Positions 1 through 10,376 of a stretch of 64,000 nucleotides of DNA are shown here, piece by piece. This DNA comes from Mesostigma viride. Taxonomy: Eukaryota; Streptophyta; Mesostigmatophyceae; Mesostigmatales; Mesostigmataceae. The translations under genes were made by a program, and so were the position numbers. Each line of letters opens with the position of its first letter. The stretch's first letter is position 1. Location: assembly GCA_009746045.1 (NCBI GenBank), contig RPFO01000065.1, positions 634,768 to 698,767 of the forward strand, read 5' to 3'. The notes under the pieces were generated by a model that made no database searches, was not told where the DNA came from, and was given only the letters and a program-made list of their open reading frames with translations.

Positions 1-1916
1 AAGGACGCCCCCGATAGCTACCTTACTAGCGTCTGTAGCTACCACAAAGGGTTTAGTAGTATCCGGTAGGATGAGTACGGGAGGAGAGAGGAGTAGGGAT
101 TTTAGACACTGAAAAGCCGACTGACATTCACTACTCCAGACAAAGGGGATATCCTTCTTTAATAAATGATTAATAGGGGCTGCTATAGTTGCGAAACGCG
201 GGATAAAACGCCTATAGTAAGAGGCAATCCCTAGAAAACTACGTACACCTTTAACGTCGGTAGGGGTAGGCCATTCCTGAATTGACTTAGTTTTATCCGG
301 GTCGGTAGCGACCCCGGCATCTGACAAAACATGTCCTAAAAATGGTACACTCCTACCAGAACAACTTTAGCACGGCGAGCCCACAAGGAATTTTCAGCCA
401 TTATCTCTAATACTTTCTTTAAAGCACGTAGGTGCGTTTCAAAATCAGGAGAGTAATAAGGATATCATCTAAGTAAGCTTGAGCACAAGAACGGTCATGC
501 TCAGATAAAGAAACAGAGGAGAAGGACGGATCCTTTAAATCAGATGACACTTGAGGAAGGTGAGAATTACCCATAACAGGTCTAAGCACTTCATTCATTA
601 ACATTTGAAAAGAGGCAGGAGAGTTACAGAGTCTCATGGCCGCTACTCTAAACTGATAATGACCAAAAAGGGGTAGCAAAGGCGGTTTTATGGCAATCCT
701 CAGGGGCTATACGCAGTTGCCAAAAACCATCCGCACAATCCAGTACCGTGAAACAAGTGGAACCTTTAACCTTATTAAATATATCATCAATACGAGGTAG
801 AGGGTATTTAGACTTCACAGTAATGTCATTTAACTTCCTATAATCAGTAACTAGGCGAAACTTGCCATTTGGCTTAGGAACTAACAGGACACCAGCTGAG
901 TAGGGGGAGTTACTAGGCTCTATCAATCCTGCTTCTAATAGTGACACTAAAATCTGTTTTAGTTCCTTTAACTCGGTAGGGCCCATTCTATACATCGGAG
1001 AGTGCGTAGGAACTGCACCGTCCTTAATAACTACACGGTGTAAAACAGAACGAGGAGGAGGATAAGAAGGACTCTTTTCTTCAAAAACTTTGGAGGAATC
1101 TATCACAGCCATGTATCTTACTATTTCGTTTTCAGTATATCCCACTCCTATTGTATCCACTGTGTTTACATCTATATCCACACTATTATTAGTGATAGGT
1201 ATCTCCTGTACTTCTAACTGAAGGAACATACATAATAAATATCCATATTCCTTTAATTCAGATCGCAACTCATCATTGGACATTAATACTTCAGGTATAG
1301 GTCTTACAGGAGGATCAACAGGTGTAGGAGGAGTAATATCTACCAAGGATAAATTTTCTACTTTATAATGACGTTCTGGTACCCAGTAAGAGCTATCTGG
1401 AAACCAAATGACCATGGTAACATAATTAATGGTAATCTTATTATCCTGGTGCCAATCTAATCCTAGTAATACATCAGCGGTAGTGATAGGGCCTATAGTG
1501 GCCGTCAGGTTGACAGTACGTCCTTGTATGACCAGGGGAAGGGACACCGTACCCGGGGAATGACTGGTGCGACCGTCAGCATAATGAACAGTGACAGGCT
1601 TGGTGTGAGGGATAGGGACTAGTTCTAAACGCCTAACTAGGGCCTCGCTCACAAAGGAGCTAGCCGCACCGCTATCCACTAACACACAGACATTCAAAAG
1701 TTCATCAGCATGCAAGAAGGGGTCTACAACAGTGTGGGGAACGGTTAAGCCACCATTCCAAAACATAAGAGGACGAACACGTAAGGGTAGGGATGATTCA
1801 GCTCCTACAGAAGTTATGAAAACAGGCAGGCAAAAATTATTATCTGGGGTACTATCTAAGGACCTGTCCAGGTTACCCCCGGCTGACAGGCCTACTGTTC
1901 CCCCTCCCCCCCACAT
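1..1916 (-). pseudogene. Ty3/gypsy pol (retropepsin, RT), truncated by window edge
   Basis: Retrotransposon polyprotein read on the minus strand. About 648-1916 is one open frame. It opens with an aspartic protease carrying the VDSGA catalytic motif and a downstream LLGLDW motif, then runs into the Ty3-type RT finger/palm (KLNDITVKSKYPLPRIDD, then LDCADGFWQLRIAPED). The frame shifts near 650-680 and continues as FGHYQFRVAAMRLCNSPASF and the catalytic AYLDDIL. Below about 400 further frames match the RT connection region (FLGHVLSDAG, PFVWSSECQSAF). RNase H and integrase would lie outside the window. About 28 residues separate NEVLRPVMG from YLDD, where related polymerases have only a few. At least one frameshift means this copy is dead. 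Family assignment is strong. Confidence 0.9.
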
Positions 1917-3481
1917 CCATTGGGACTAACCCCGAAGAAGTCCCTGGCGAAAAAGCCACTGCTGGAGGGTCGCGAGGGAGCGAAGAGGGTGCAGGAGCCT
2001 GATTATCATAGGGGAACCCTGAGGGTCCTGTCTGCACAACATTCAGCCTACTAGGGGTAGCTGAGGGAATGCGTCCTGGAGTGGGACGAATAGGAGCACG
2101 CTGAGGGGTACGAGGAGGGCGAGCATCGGGATGAGGGGGAGCACCAGAAAGGAACTTGGGGCACTCCGCCTTAAGATGGCCCACCTCATGACAATGATAA
2201 CACGAGATGTGAGACACATCCAATGCAGATATATCTGTAACGCAAATATCGAATTCTTCTACATATGCCTATTCTTCTTCAGGAGTGAGGACAAGGTTAT
2301 GAACCCTAGTACACAAAGGAGCATGAGCATACATGCAATCAGCAACACGGAGGAGATGGGTAGGAAGAGGAGTGGTAAAGAAATCTGCTACTCTTTAATA
2401 GACGTTGTCGCACATGCTTGAGGGGCAGATCAGTGAAACGGTAGGCAGAGAACTGGCGTTTTACCTCACGTAATAAGGGTCTACTGAGGCCTTGAAGGAA
2501 ACGAGCACGTACTTCTGCGCCCGACAAATCCCTAATTCGTACCATCTGTGCATCAAGTTCTTTCATATATTCCTTAAACGGTTTAGTACCTTGCTGCAAA
2601 GTACCAAAGGCTAATCTATCCTGCCAATCTGCATCAGGAGGAACTAAATGGCTCTCTAACCGCTAAAACAATCCTGCTACTGAGTTAGGGTAGGCATGAG
2701 AGGCCAAGGATTCACACTGGATGAGGTTGGCAAGCTCAGGGGTAATACAGGTAGTAAGATAGTGAGGGACTAAAACAGCATCAGAGAGACGCCATCTATT
2801 ATGATTCTGCCACGACTCTGTGTTCTGGGTAAGCAACATAATAAAAGTGAAAAACTGTTGAGGGGTAGACTTGACATCCAGCTAATTGGGAAGGTTAGCA
2901 AAGAGGGGAAGAGCAGGAGGCTTAGGGGGATTCGAAGAGTCAGTTTTTCCCATAGGGCCACTATCTTCCACTGCTACATAAGCGGGATAGAAGGAAGGAA
3001 GAGGAAAGGTTTTGGGTAGGGGTCGAGAAGGGGCCACCGTTTCAGACTGGTGCCCATAGGAGAAAGGAACAGTATATTGCTCACGAAGAGAGGAGTAGGC
3101 AAAATGATCATAATTTCTATCATCTAGGGGCATGGTGCTGAAATCACTATTACTTCTAAATCAGCCACACGGGTAGGGACCTGGGCTGCCTCATAGGCCG
3201 TCTCAGGGTAGGACCAGGAAGCAGGTGGGTAAAATGGAACTGCACTAGGGCGCCCAGAGGGGCCGACAGGGGCAGAGGTACGACCCGTGTTAAAAGCAGG
3301 CATGGAAGGCACAGAGTGGGAAGGAGGCCTAGAAACATTGTTAGTTAGTGAGGACCTGCTGGGGGGTTGAGCCAAGGTTGCAAGAGGGGCAGGGGCCTGG
3401 TTCAAGGTAAGGGAAGGGTCATCACTAAATCTGACTTGCATACGTTGTTCATAGGTAGGAGGGGTGACAGAGGGACGACGA

Positions 3482-3513
<32 letters not shown>

Positions 3514-3600
3514 GTTGTTGGCATTATTAGAATTATTAGTGGTAGGTATAGGTGACATCTCTCCACCCACTAGATCCATGTTCAGTTTGAGGAAAAACAA
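1873..3600 (-). pseudogene. Ty3/gypsy gag, frameshifted
   Basis: Upstream half of the same element. Open segments in different frames (about 3124-3600, 2882-3133, 2339-2599 and 1873-2223) together resemble a Ty3 gag. The probable start is MDLVGGEMS near 3577, followed by an asparagine run encoded by an (AAT)n tract near 3480-3520. A retrotransposon-gag core follows (segment with FKEYMKELDAQMVRIRDLSG), and then a CCHC zinc knuckle (CYHCHEVGHLKAEC) near 2150-2210. A proline/serine-rich linker joins the protease frame. Three or more frame changes separate the parts, so the copy is not functional. Confidence 0.8.
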
Positions 3601-5460
3601 TTAAGGTTGCAATAAGGAGGAGGACAACGCCCTAATTTAAAGCAAGGAAAGCAAAAAGGAAAAACTTTTAATGTCCTAAGAGAGGAAAACAAGTAAAATC
3701 AATCCTTTTTAATAACAGTAATGGATAGGGAGCCAAACTCTAAGGTGAGAGGAGTATCTACACTAGAGGAGGATGACACCGTAGGACGAGGGGGAGATGG
3801 AGGTAGTGAAACCAAAACAAGGCTATCTACCGAAGGGCGAGCAAGAGGAGCAGGAAAAGAACGTCTTGGGGGTACAGCACCAGAGGTAGGGGCTGCAGGA
3901 AGGGTAGAAGTATAGTGACAGGGGGAGGACGTATTGGCTCACTGGCCCGTTGCTGGGCAGCCCTAACCTTAGGGGTATCAGTAGGGTTACCTTGTACCTT
4001 GAAGGCAGGGGTAGGGGAAGACCGATCAGGTTTCATAGGCAATAGTAGACACTGATATGGGAGTCGTTGAAAGATGGCGCCCAAATGGTCGTCGATGACC
4101 AACGCCGTAGCCGAGGAACTCCTGCTGTGGGGTACAACACCAACCACAAGGGTCTAAACATAGGCATATACATCCAAGCGTAAAAGAGAGTGGAAGGCGA
4201 TGAACAACGTTCTAGCATCGGCGACTAGCCGAATCTATTCCTAGGCACTTTCCTATTCTAGCCGATTCCTAATGAACGGATAGGAGGCACTTGAGGTGGA
4301 GGAGGTCCTACCTCTCCTCCCCCCCCACAAAGCATCTATGATGCTCGCCTAGAGCTAACGAGCATATAAGAAAACGCAGCAGCGTGCACGGAAAAGAGGT
4401 GTAGTCTAAAGGGACGCTAATCGTCCCACTATCCATCACTATTGAACCGTCAAACCCACTAGCTAACGTCAAACAGCACCCAGCAAGGAAATGCACACAC
4501 AGATGGAAAAGGAAAAGGAAAAGGAACTAGCTACGTGAGGAGTTCATCCGCTTTGAGCAGGTCTAACTTCTAGGCAGGGCGTGTCCCGAATCGGGCAGCA
4601 CTACCCCCCTAGCTTGACGGCGACCCGCCCATTACCTGTCAAGAGGTTGTCTTCTTCTGTGCCCTGGCCGCGGAAGGCCTCTGGCGTATAGGGTTGCAAG
4701 GGAACTTCGTCGCGTCTACCTAAACCTCCGCTACCATTGTTACGTCCTGGCTCGACTCTATCCCAAACATCTCGCCTAACCTTACCTAAACTAGTGATGA
4801 GGCACCTACCGAGGAGTGAGGAGCTATATTGGCTATAAGACCTAGGACGCGACGACGCTGCTTCTCAATGCATTCCCTTATAATACGCCATATACCGAAT
4901 AAAACCAGGGTACTACGAAGGAAACAATACTACACTGCCGTGACCCAAGCCTATATGTGTTAATTCATTTAACACACGCCGAGTGCCATTCACGAAGGAC
5001 AACTGCTGCATAAATGATCGCCGACAGGCGTGTATGCTCGGGCCGACATCGACCCTCGCACACAGGACCAACGCACGTCCACAAGGTTCACACGCAGGAT
5101 AAAAGGACCACTACTAAAGTACGCAGCGCGGCGCGACTGCACCGAACCACCATACTGTACAAGTGCCACGTCACAAGGCCCGGTACCGACCGGCCAAAAG
5201 GTCCTTACTACACGTAAGCCTAGGAAAGTCAGCGAACTGCTCCGGAATGGCTGAGGCAACAAGGGACCTAATTTACGTCCGTAACAACAACAAAAGTTAC
5301 GCGACGTAACACATGGTAGCTCGAGCCTGCCCACATACGGCCGCGAGTATAGGGACGCATAACGCACCAGCGCGCCTGTATGCACGCATGCGTACTTTGC
5401 CATGTGCAGAATCAACCACCTGTCGTTGGCAAAAGTATATACTAGTATATAGTACTACCT
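3601..5460. other. Leader/possible 5' LTR of the gypsy element, then unassigned sequence
   Basis: In minus orientation this lies just upstream of gag, where a primer-binding site and 5' LTR are expected. No tRNA-complementary site could be identified, and the second LTR is outside the window, so the LTR limits cannot be set. Short open frames at 3721-4150 are compositionally like the neighbouring gag linker. No gene is recognised between about 4200 and 5460. Confidence 0.4.
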
Positions 5461-5464
5461 AGAC

Positions 5465-6028
5465 ATGCCCCGAATGCTCCGTCATATCCTCGGCGTCCGC
5501 TACCAAGAACGCCGCACCCGGGCCGAGCTCTGCTGCGAGCTCCCTCTTGTCACCCATACCATCCGACACCGCCGCCTCCTCTTTGCCGGCCATCTTGCCC
5601 GCACAGACCAGGTGAATACCGATGTGGGCCCTGCCGGGGGGCTTAAGACGGGCCAACCAGGTAGACACCTCCTCCTATGGCAGGGTCCCCTTGTCCCATC
5701 ACAACCTACTGGCAAACTTGCGCGCGCCGGGCACTGGCGCGGCGCGACCCGGACCTATGTGACACAACTGCTTGAAGATGCAGGGCTTCTGGGACTATCC
5801 GTACTCCGCACCCGCATGATTGACAAGAAGAAATGGGCTGCCATCTGCGATAAGCACCTTCCTGAGGGGTATGCTCCTGTTTTCTCCCCACGGGCCCCGT
5901 GGCCCATTGCTAGCCAGGGTAGAAGTCCGCAGGTGGAGGTTCTTGGTCCTGAGGATAGCCGCTACACTACCGCCTCGTCTGCCATTACAGTAGAGGACAG
6001 CTCGGATGAGGATTACATCCCCATCTAG
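5465..6028 (+). pseudogene. 3' end of a LINE ORF2 (post-RT C-terminal region)
   Basis: A 187-residue open frame with the C-terminal signature of non-LTR retrotransposon ORF2 proteins: RHRRLLFAGHLARTDQV, then LLEDAGLLGLSVLRTRM and DKKKWAAICDK. The same blocks recur in the LINE fragments at 17.8-18.3 kb (QRRLQLVGHLARTNQV; GLGLSVIWKKMMDKAKWAQV) and 48.9 kb (QRRIAFVGHLARTS). Polymerase motifs are absent, so this is a 5'-truncated insertion. It runs directly into the start of the ORF1 element at 6071 without an obvious (AATT)n tail. Confidence 0.75.
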
Positions 6029-6070
6029 TGCTTAACTAGTAGATGGGAGACCACGAGCCACGAGGTAGCC

Positions 6071-7484
6071 ATGGCTGACGGCGGCGCTCATAACTTTCAC
6101 GTTTGAGCACTCGAATTCAGCTGTGAATATCACTATCGCTTCGTCTTTCTAAGACGCACATGCTGATATAATTTTCCGAATCTATTACGCAATATATGAC
6201 GAGCAAACGCCCCTCGACGCAACGCAGTTTGGCGGATGCGCTCGCCCATGACAATGCGGCAGCTGAGGCTGCCGCTTCGCCAGATCCGGCGGCAGGCAGC
6301 GGTGACACTAGTCGTGCACTGGTGGTCGCCCAGCAACCTCCCGGACTCACTGCATCGCCATCGGCATCGCCTGACCCTAAACGCGCCCGCTCAGCCGACA
6401 AAACCGGAGGGTCTTCACGCCCCTCGGAACCGCGCTGTCGGCTCCAACCTTTCCAGGTCGATGATTACGACTGGACCACCATTTCTCCGAGCGATGCTAT
6501 GCATCACATCTTCTTCGGGGACTACGCCTCGCTTTACGACCTGTGCCTCCATCTCCACGCCACCGGACGCCTCCTCGTCACCGACGGCCGTCGCTGGCAC
6601 AACATCAGCCAGCTGTTCGGGTGCCCTCGCCCCCAGCTCCAGCATGCCGTCCTCAACTCCCTTCTCCAGCGCTCTGATATGGCGAGATCTGGGCTCCATC
6701 CATCTCCGCCCCCGCATTCCGTTCCATCCTCATGGAAGCCTTCCAGCAGCACGTGACCCCCCTTGCTGCCGACGCAGCAGCAATGGGGGGCACGCTGGCT
6801 ACTGAACTTCCTCACATTTCCACCGCCGCCGCCTCCACCTCCACTGCCATTTCCGCCTCCACTGCCAACATCAAAGCCCAGCTCCTCGACCTCGACCAAC
6901 GCCTTCAAGCCACCGCCACCGCCCTTGAGTGCTTGCATGACACCGCCGGCCTCACCGCCCAGGCGGTGAAGGACATCGCCGCCCAGCCGGCACCTGCTGG
7001 CCCGGCCGGCGATGCTCCCTCCACCTGGGCGGACTTGCTTAAGCATCACACCACCTCCACCACCTCCACCATCACGGCACAACTCAAGCAACAAGCCCTC
7101 GACCTTCGCGTGGAAGCCGACATCGCCAGGCGCAGCCACAATGTCATCGTCAAGCACTTCGACCAGCCGGCAGGTGAGACCTCCACGAGCCTTCTTGAGG
7201 CATTTAAGCGCGACATTTTTGCCCCCATGGTACTCACTGGTGAGCTGCGCATGTCGGCTGTCCGCCTCCCCCGCGCGCGGGGGAAGGCTGGCCCGGCACC
7301 TGTGCTCCTCACCTTTAAGTACATGGCGGACAAGCTGGCGTTCCTTAAATGCCGCAAGAAGCTCTCGAGGACTCGCTTCACGCTGGACGACGACTTGACC
7401 CTGGCCCAGCAACAGCGGTGACGCGAGCTATGGCCGACCTATACCTTCAGCTCCGGCAGAGCGCAGGGGGGAAGCCGGTATACT
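6071..7484 (+). mobile_element. ORF1-only LINE-like element, copy A, 5' part
   Basis: Starts at ATGGCTGACGGCGG, a 5' sequence shared with copy B, where it occurs twice (50169 and 50184). It contains a 5' UTR and an ORF1, then is interrupted at 7484 by an LTR retrotransposon. The element resumes at 15689 with no ORF2 between ORF1 and the 3' UTR. Three copies (A, B, C) share this arrangement, which argues for a non-autonomous family rather than chance deletion. Confidence 0.75.
6196..7484 (+). pseudogene. L1-type ORF1 protein of copy A
   Basis: An RNA-binding ORF1-like protein. The frame 6196-6690 (MTSKRPSTQRSLADA onward) carries a low-complexity N-terminus and a conserved block around WTTISPSDAMHHIFFGDYA. 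After a frame change, 6732-7421 carries a coiled-coil-like Ala/Thr-rich segment. The RRM/C-terminal part follows: HNVIVKHFDQPAGETSTSL, LLTFKYMADKLAFLKCRKKL, TLDDDLTLAQQQ. After an in-frame TGA the homologous tail RELWPTYLQLRQ follows, as in L1 ORF1p, and it is cut by the LTR element. Copy B aligns throughout. The frameshift and stop mark it as decayed. Confidence 0.75.
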
Positions 7485-8183
7485 AGTTAAAGCGCAATGT
7501 GTAGGGATAGATAGATTCCAATGCGCGCGGATAGATTCATCATGAGAATGGTTGGAATGGAGCTTGGTTAAAAATATAGGCTTACAGCACTCGTGCACGT
7601 AAGTGCTTAGACACGAGTTTGCCAAGTCAAGGCAACACACGTGAGACGGGCTCGCAAGAGATCTAACCAGTTGGCACTGGCCTATTCTTTATATACTTGT
7701 GCACTGTGCTTTGCTAGGCCTGAGCAGCCTCGTAGGCCTGCTCAGTATTAACACCCCCGGTACAGTATTAACAACCTGTACAGCGTCCAGATCCTATACA
7801 GTAGGTCTGCCATACAGGCACAGTGACCACAAGGTACAGTCCACAGTGATTATTGCGTCTGCACCCAATTGTCCAGGACTAAGCCTGCGGTACCAACAGA
7901 CCACAGGTTAAGGTTCCTATTTCCTGCGTACGACGTATTAATCCAATACCGTCGTAGGTTCAGCACCTAATTCCTGTCAGCCCAGGAATTACTGTCGACC
8001 CCATATGCCGTCGGCACATATTCACGCACGACTTAGAAGAATAGCCGGCTCGCGCTCGCGCGCGACCGGGAAGTCGGAACACCATAACTTTCTTGATACT
8101 TGTCGGAATGAACTCGTTCCGGTGCCGCTGGAATCGTAGAGATATGCCGAATCAGGAACACGCCAATGCGCTTGGCGTTAACT
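7485..8183 (-). repeat. LTR (3' LTR in element orientation)
   Basis: 699 bp, matching 14991-15688 almost base for base. I noted three differences by eye: a substitution near 7600, a 1-bp indel near 7829 and a substitution near 7870. It starts AGTTAAAGCGCAATG and ends GCGTTAACT. Such low LTR divergence indicates a recent insertion. Confidence 0.9.
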
Positions 8184-8201
8184 CCAATCCTTTCTTTTCT
8201 T
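8184..8201 (-). other. Polypurine tract
   Basis: Immediately inside the left LTR. Read on the minus strand it is AAGAAAAGAAAGGATTGG, directly followed by the LTR start. This is the expected place and composition for the plus-strand priming site, and it fixes the element's orientation. Confidence 0.65.
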
Positions 8202-8251
8202 GAGCTGTAGCAGCTCACACAAGTCTACATACAAACACACACAATGGGTAC

Positions 8252-8371
8252 TGGACATCCTCCCCGACTACAAGTCACAAACCACTGGGCATGACAGTCA
8301 GCTTGGATTCCTGGACATCCTCCCCGACTACAAGTCACAACCCACTGGGCATGACAGTCAGCTTGGATTCC
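8252..8371. repeat. 60-bp direct tandem duplication
   Basis: Two adjacent 60-bp copies starting TGGACATCCTCCCCGACTAC, differing at about one base (aaacc versus aaccc). Lies in the non-coding 3' part of the LTR element. Confidence 0.9.
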
Positions 8372-8654
8372 TTATTATATGTACATAGCACCCATACTGG
8401 TTCAGGAGCACAAACAAATTACAATGAGTCCCTATCCCTTCCCGGGAGGCTCGTTGTGTTACCCATGTACAAGAGGTTGGCCAACTGTGGCAGCCCATAG
8501 GTGTTCAGCGAAGAACTTGAGAAGTATGTACAACCTTCAGGACCTTAGGCGAAACCCCACAGATCACCCACAACAGCTCATCAGAAAACATTGCTGACCC
8601 CCAGACGGGAGTCGGCGCCGGTCTGCTGCCCCTTATCGAACCAGACACAACATC

Positions 8655-9472
8655 AGTTATAAACAACGATTCCTTGCGGAATCGGTACTAAGCGCTTAGT
8701 ATCGATTCCGTCAGGAATCGTTGTATATAACTAAAACTTTTGCTTGCGCCGGCAAGGCTAAGGCCGATACTAGTCGGGTCATCGAATTGGCTATTCGATT
8801 ATCGAAGTTGCCTATTCGACCATCGAACTTTCCTATTCGATTATCGAATTTTCCTTATTCGATTGTCGAAATTTCCTATTCGACAGGGGGTCAGAGGCCA
8901 GCGGCCTATCATACTCGGTGCCCAGCGAGCCACCGAACTAGGCCTAGTCGATTATAGCGAGACATCGCGTGGAACTTAGCCGATTTCGGGGACTTAGCCG
9001 ATTTTCGGAGCGACGTCGAACAACACAGATGATTAGCCGGTTGAGCACATCATATCAGTCGAATAGCTAGCGCTGGTACTCCGCCTAGTAAGCGGAGAGC
9101 ACTTGCCTATTTCGATTAACATATTAGGCCGAACGATTAGCGTCCGCAACGTTATTCGCATTACTAGGCGAAAAATCCACCCCCGGAACGATCCTAGCGG
9201 GATTCGAACCCGGGATGCCGGCGTGTCGCAACAGTCTTAGTTATATACAACGATTCCTGACGGAATCGATACTAAGCGCTTAGTGTCGAATAGGCAACTT
9301 ACTAGTGTCGAATAGGCAACTTCGATAATCGAATAGCCAATTCGATGACCCGACTAGTATCGGCCTTAGCCTTGCCGGCGCAAGCAAAAGTTTTAGTTAT
9401 AAACAACGATTCCTTGCGGAATCGGTACTAAGCGCTTAGTACCGATTCCGCAAGGAATCGTTGTTTATAACT
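8655..9472. mobile_element. Foldback element with hairpin-tipped inverted repeats
   Basis: An 818-bp insert flanked by the 5-bp duplication ACATC (8650-8654 and 9473-9477). Its long terminal inverted repeats (roughly 8655-8820 against 9309-9472) each begin with a palindrome of about 78 bp that folds on itself: AGTTATAAACAACG ... AAGCGCTT ... CGTTGTTTATAACT. A further half-palindrome sits at about 9240-9290. The interior holds short ATTCGATTATCGAA-type repeats (8781-8885) and, on the minus strand near 9195-9215, a tRNA T-arm-like GGGTTCGAATCCCG. No transposase frame is present, so the element is non-autonomous. Confidence 0.8.
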
Positions 9473-9814
9473 ACATCTACGCGAAGCACATGCAAAACAC
9501 AAGCTCCTATACTCATTCCAACCGTGGAAAATCAGGGGACCTGTCGCCACCTCACCAGCATGGTGGATGGGTCAGCCAGTCCGTGAAACTCCGCCTTAAG
9601 ACGGCACCAGGGAATCGAACCCCGCCCACAAACCACAGATCTGGGGAAACCTCAGACTGAGATCAAAAACCCCAGATAGACATCTCTCCATCAGAGACAA
9701 TGTCAGACATTCCCACACCAGAGACATGTCTCACCCCTCAAGGTGTGCTCAGGATTATGTACAATCAAGCTCCCAGCCTGATATCCAGAGACTTAAGCAC
9801 CCAGCTCTCAGCTT

Positions 9815-10376
9815 TTAGACAGATAGACCGACTTGACAGTCAGCATTCATGAGCTTCCTCAGTACATTGTACTGGGCTGGGGCCTTGTGTGGCAGCTTGG
9901 TCAATGCATCAGCAGGGTTCTCCTCGCCAGGGATATGCTTCAAGTCAACCAAACTGGCCAACTCCTTCAGCAACAAATAATCCAGGTCCCGGCTTCTGGC
10001 CAGCTGCTTGTGAATAAACTGGACCATACCCATGCTGTCTGTTAGCAACAACGTCTCCATCTGCAAGGTCCAAGGGGTAACTGAAGCCAGCTCGATCCAG
10101 CATCAACTCCTTTATGTACAAGCTGGACTGGACCCCCTCACATATGGCCCTGCATTCTGCCACATCTGAACTGATACAGGCCCTCTTCTGCAGTCTGCTG
10201 TACCAGCTGAACAAACTTGCCCTGCTCTGATAGAAAGCAAACATGCGAGCAGCAGATCTCCCCCTGACCTTGGTAACCTGGCGAGCATCCATGGAACTGT
10301 CAACAAAGATCTCCAAGGTGTTAGGCTGGGCAAAGTCAATCCCAGACAAAATCAGATCAGGGGTACTCTCCACCAA
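9815..10376 (-). pseudogene. Copia-type RNase H remnant
   Basis: Two overlapping minus-strand frames make up one decayed Ty1/copia RNase H. The upstream frame has TLEIFVDSSMDARQV, SRASLFSWYSRLQKRACISS and DVAECRAICEGVQSSLYIKE, matching the D, S-W-x-S and E-C/A positions of copia RNase H. After a frame change near 10050 the frame continues as LLTDSMGMVQFIHK and HIPGEENPADALTK, the typical C-terminal end just before the 3' LTR. No intact polymerase or integrase was found upstream. Confidence 0.8.

Noticed and set aside
9180-9640. tRNA genes
   Set aside because: T-arm-like GGTTCGAATCC motifs are present on the minus strand but no matching acceptor 5' strand, D-arm or anticodon arm could be assembled.
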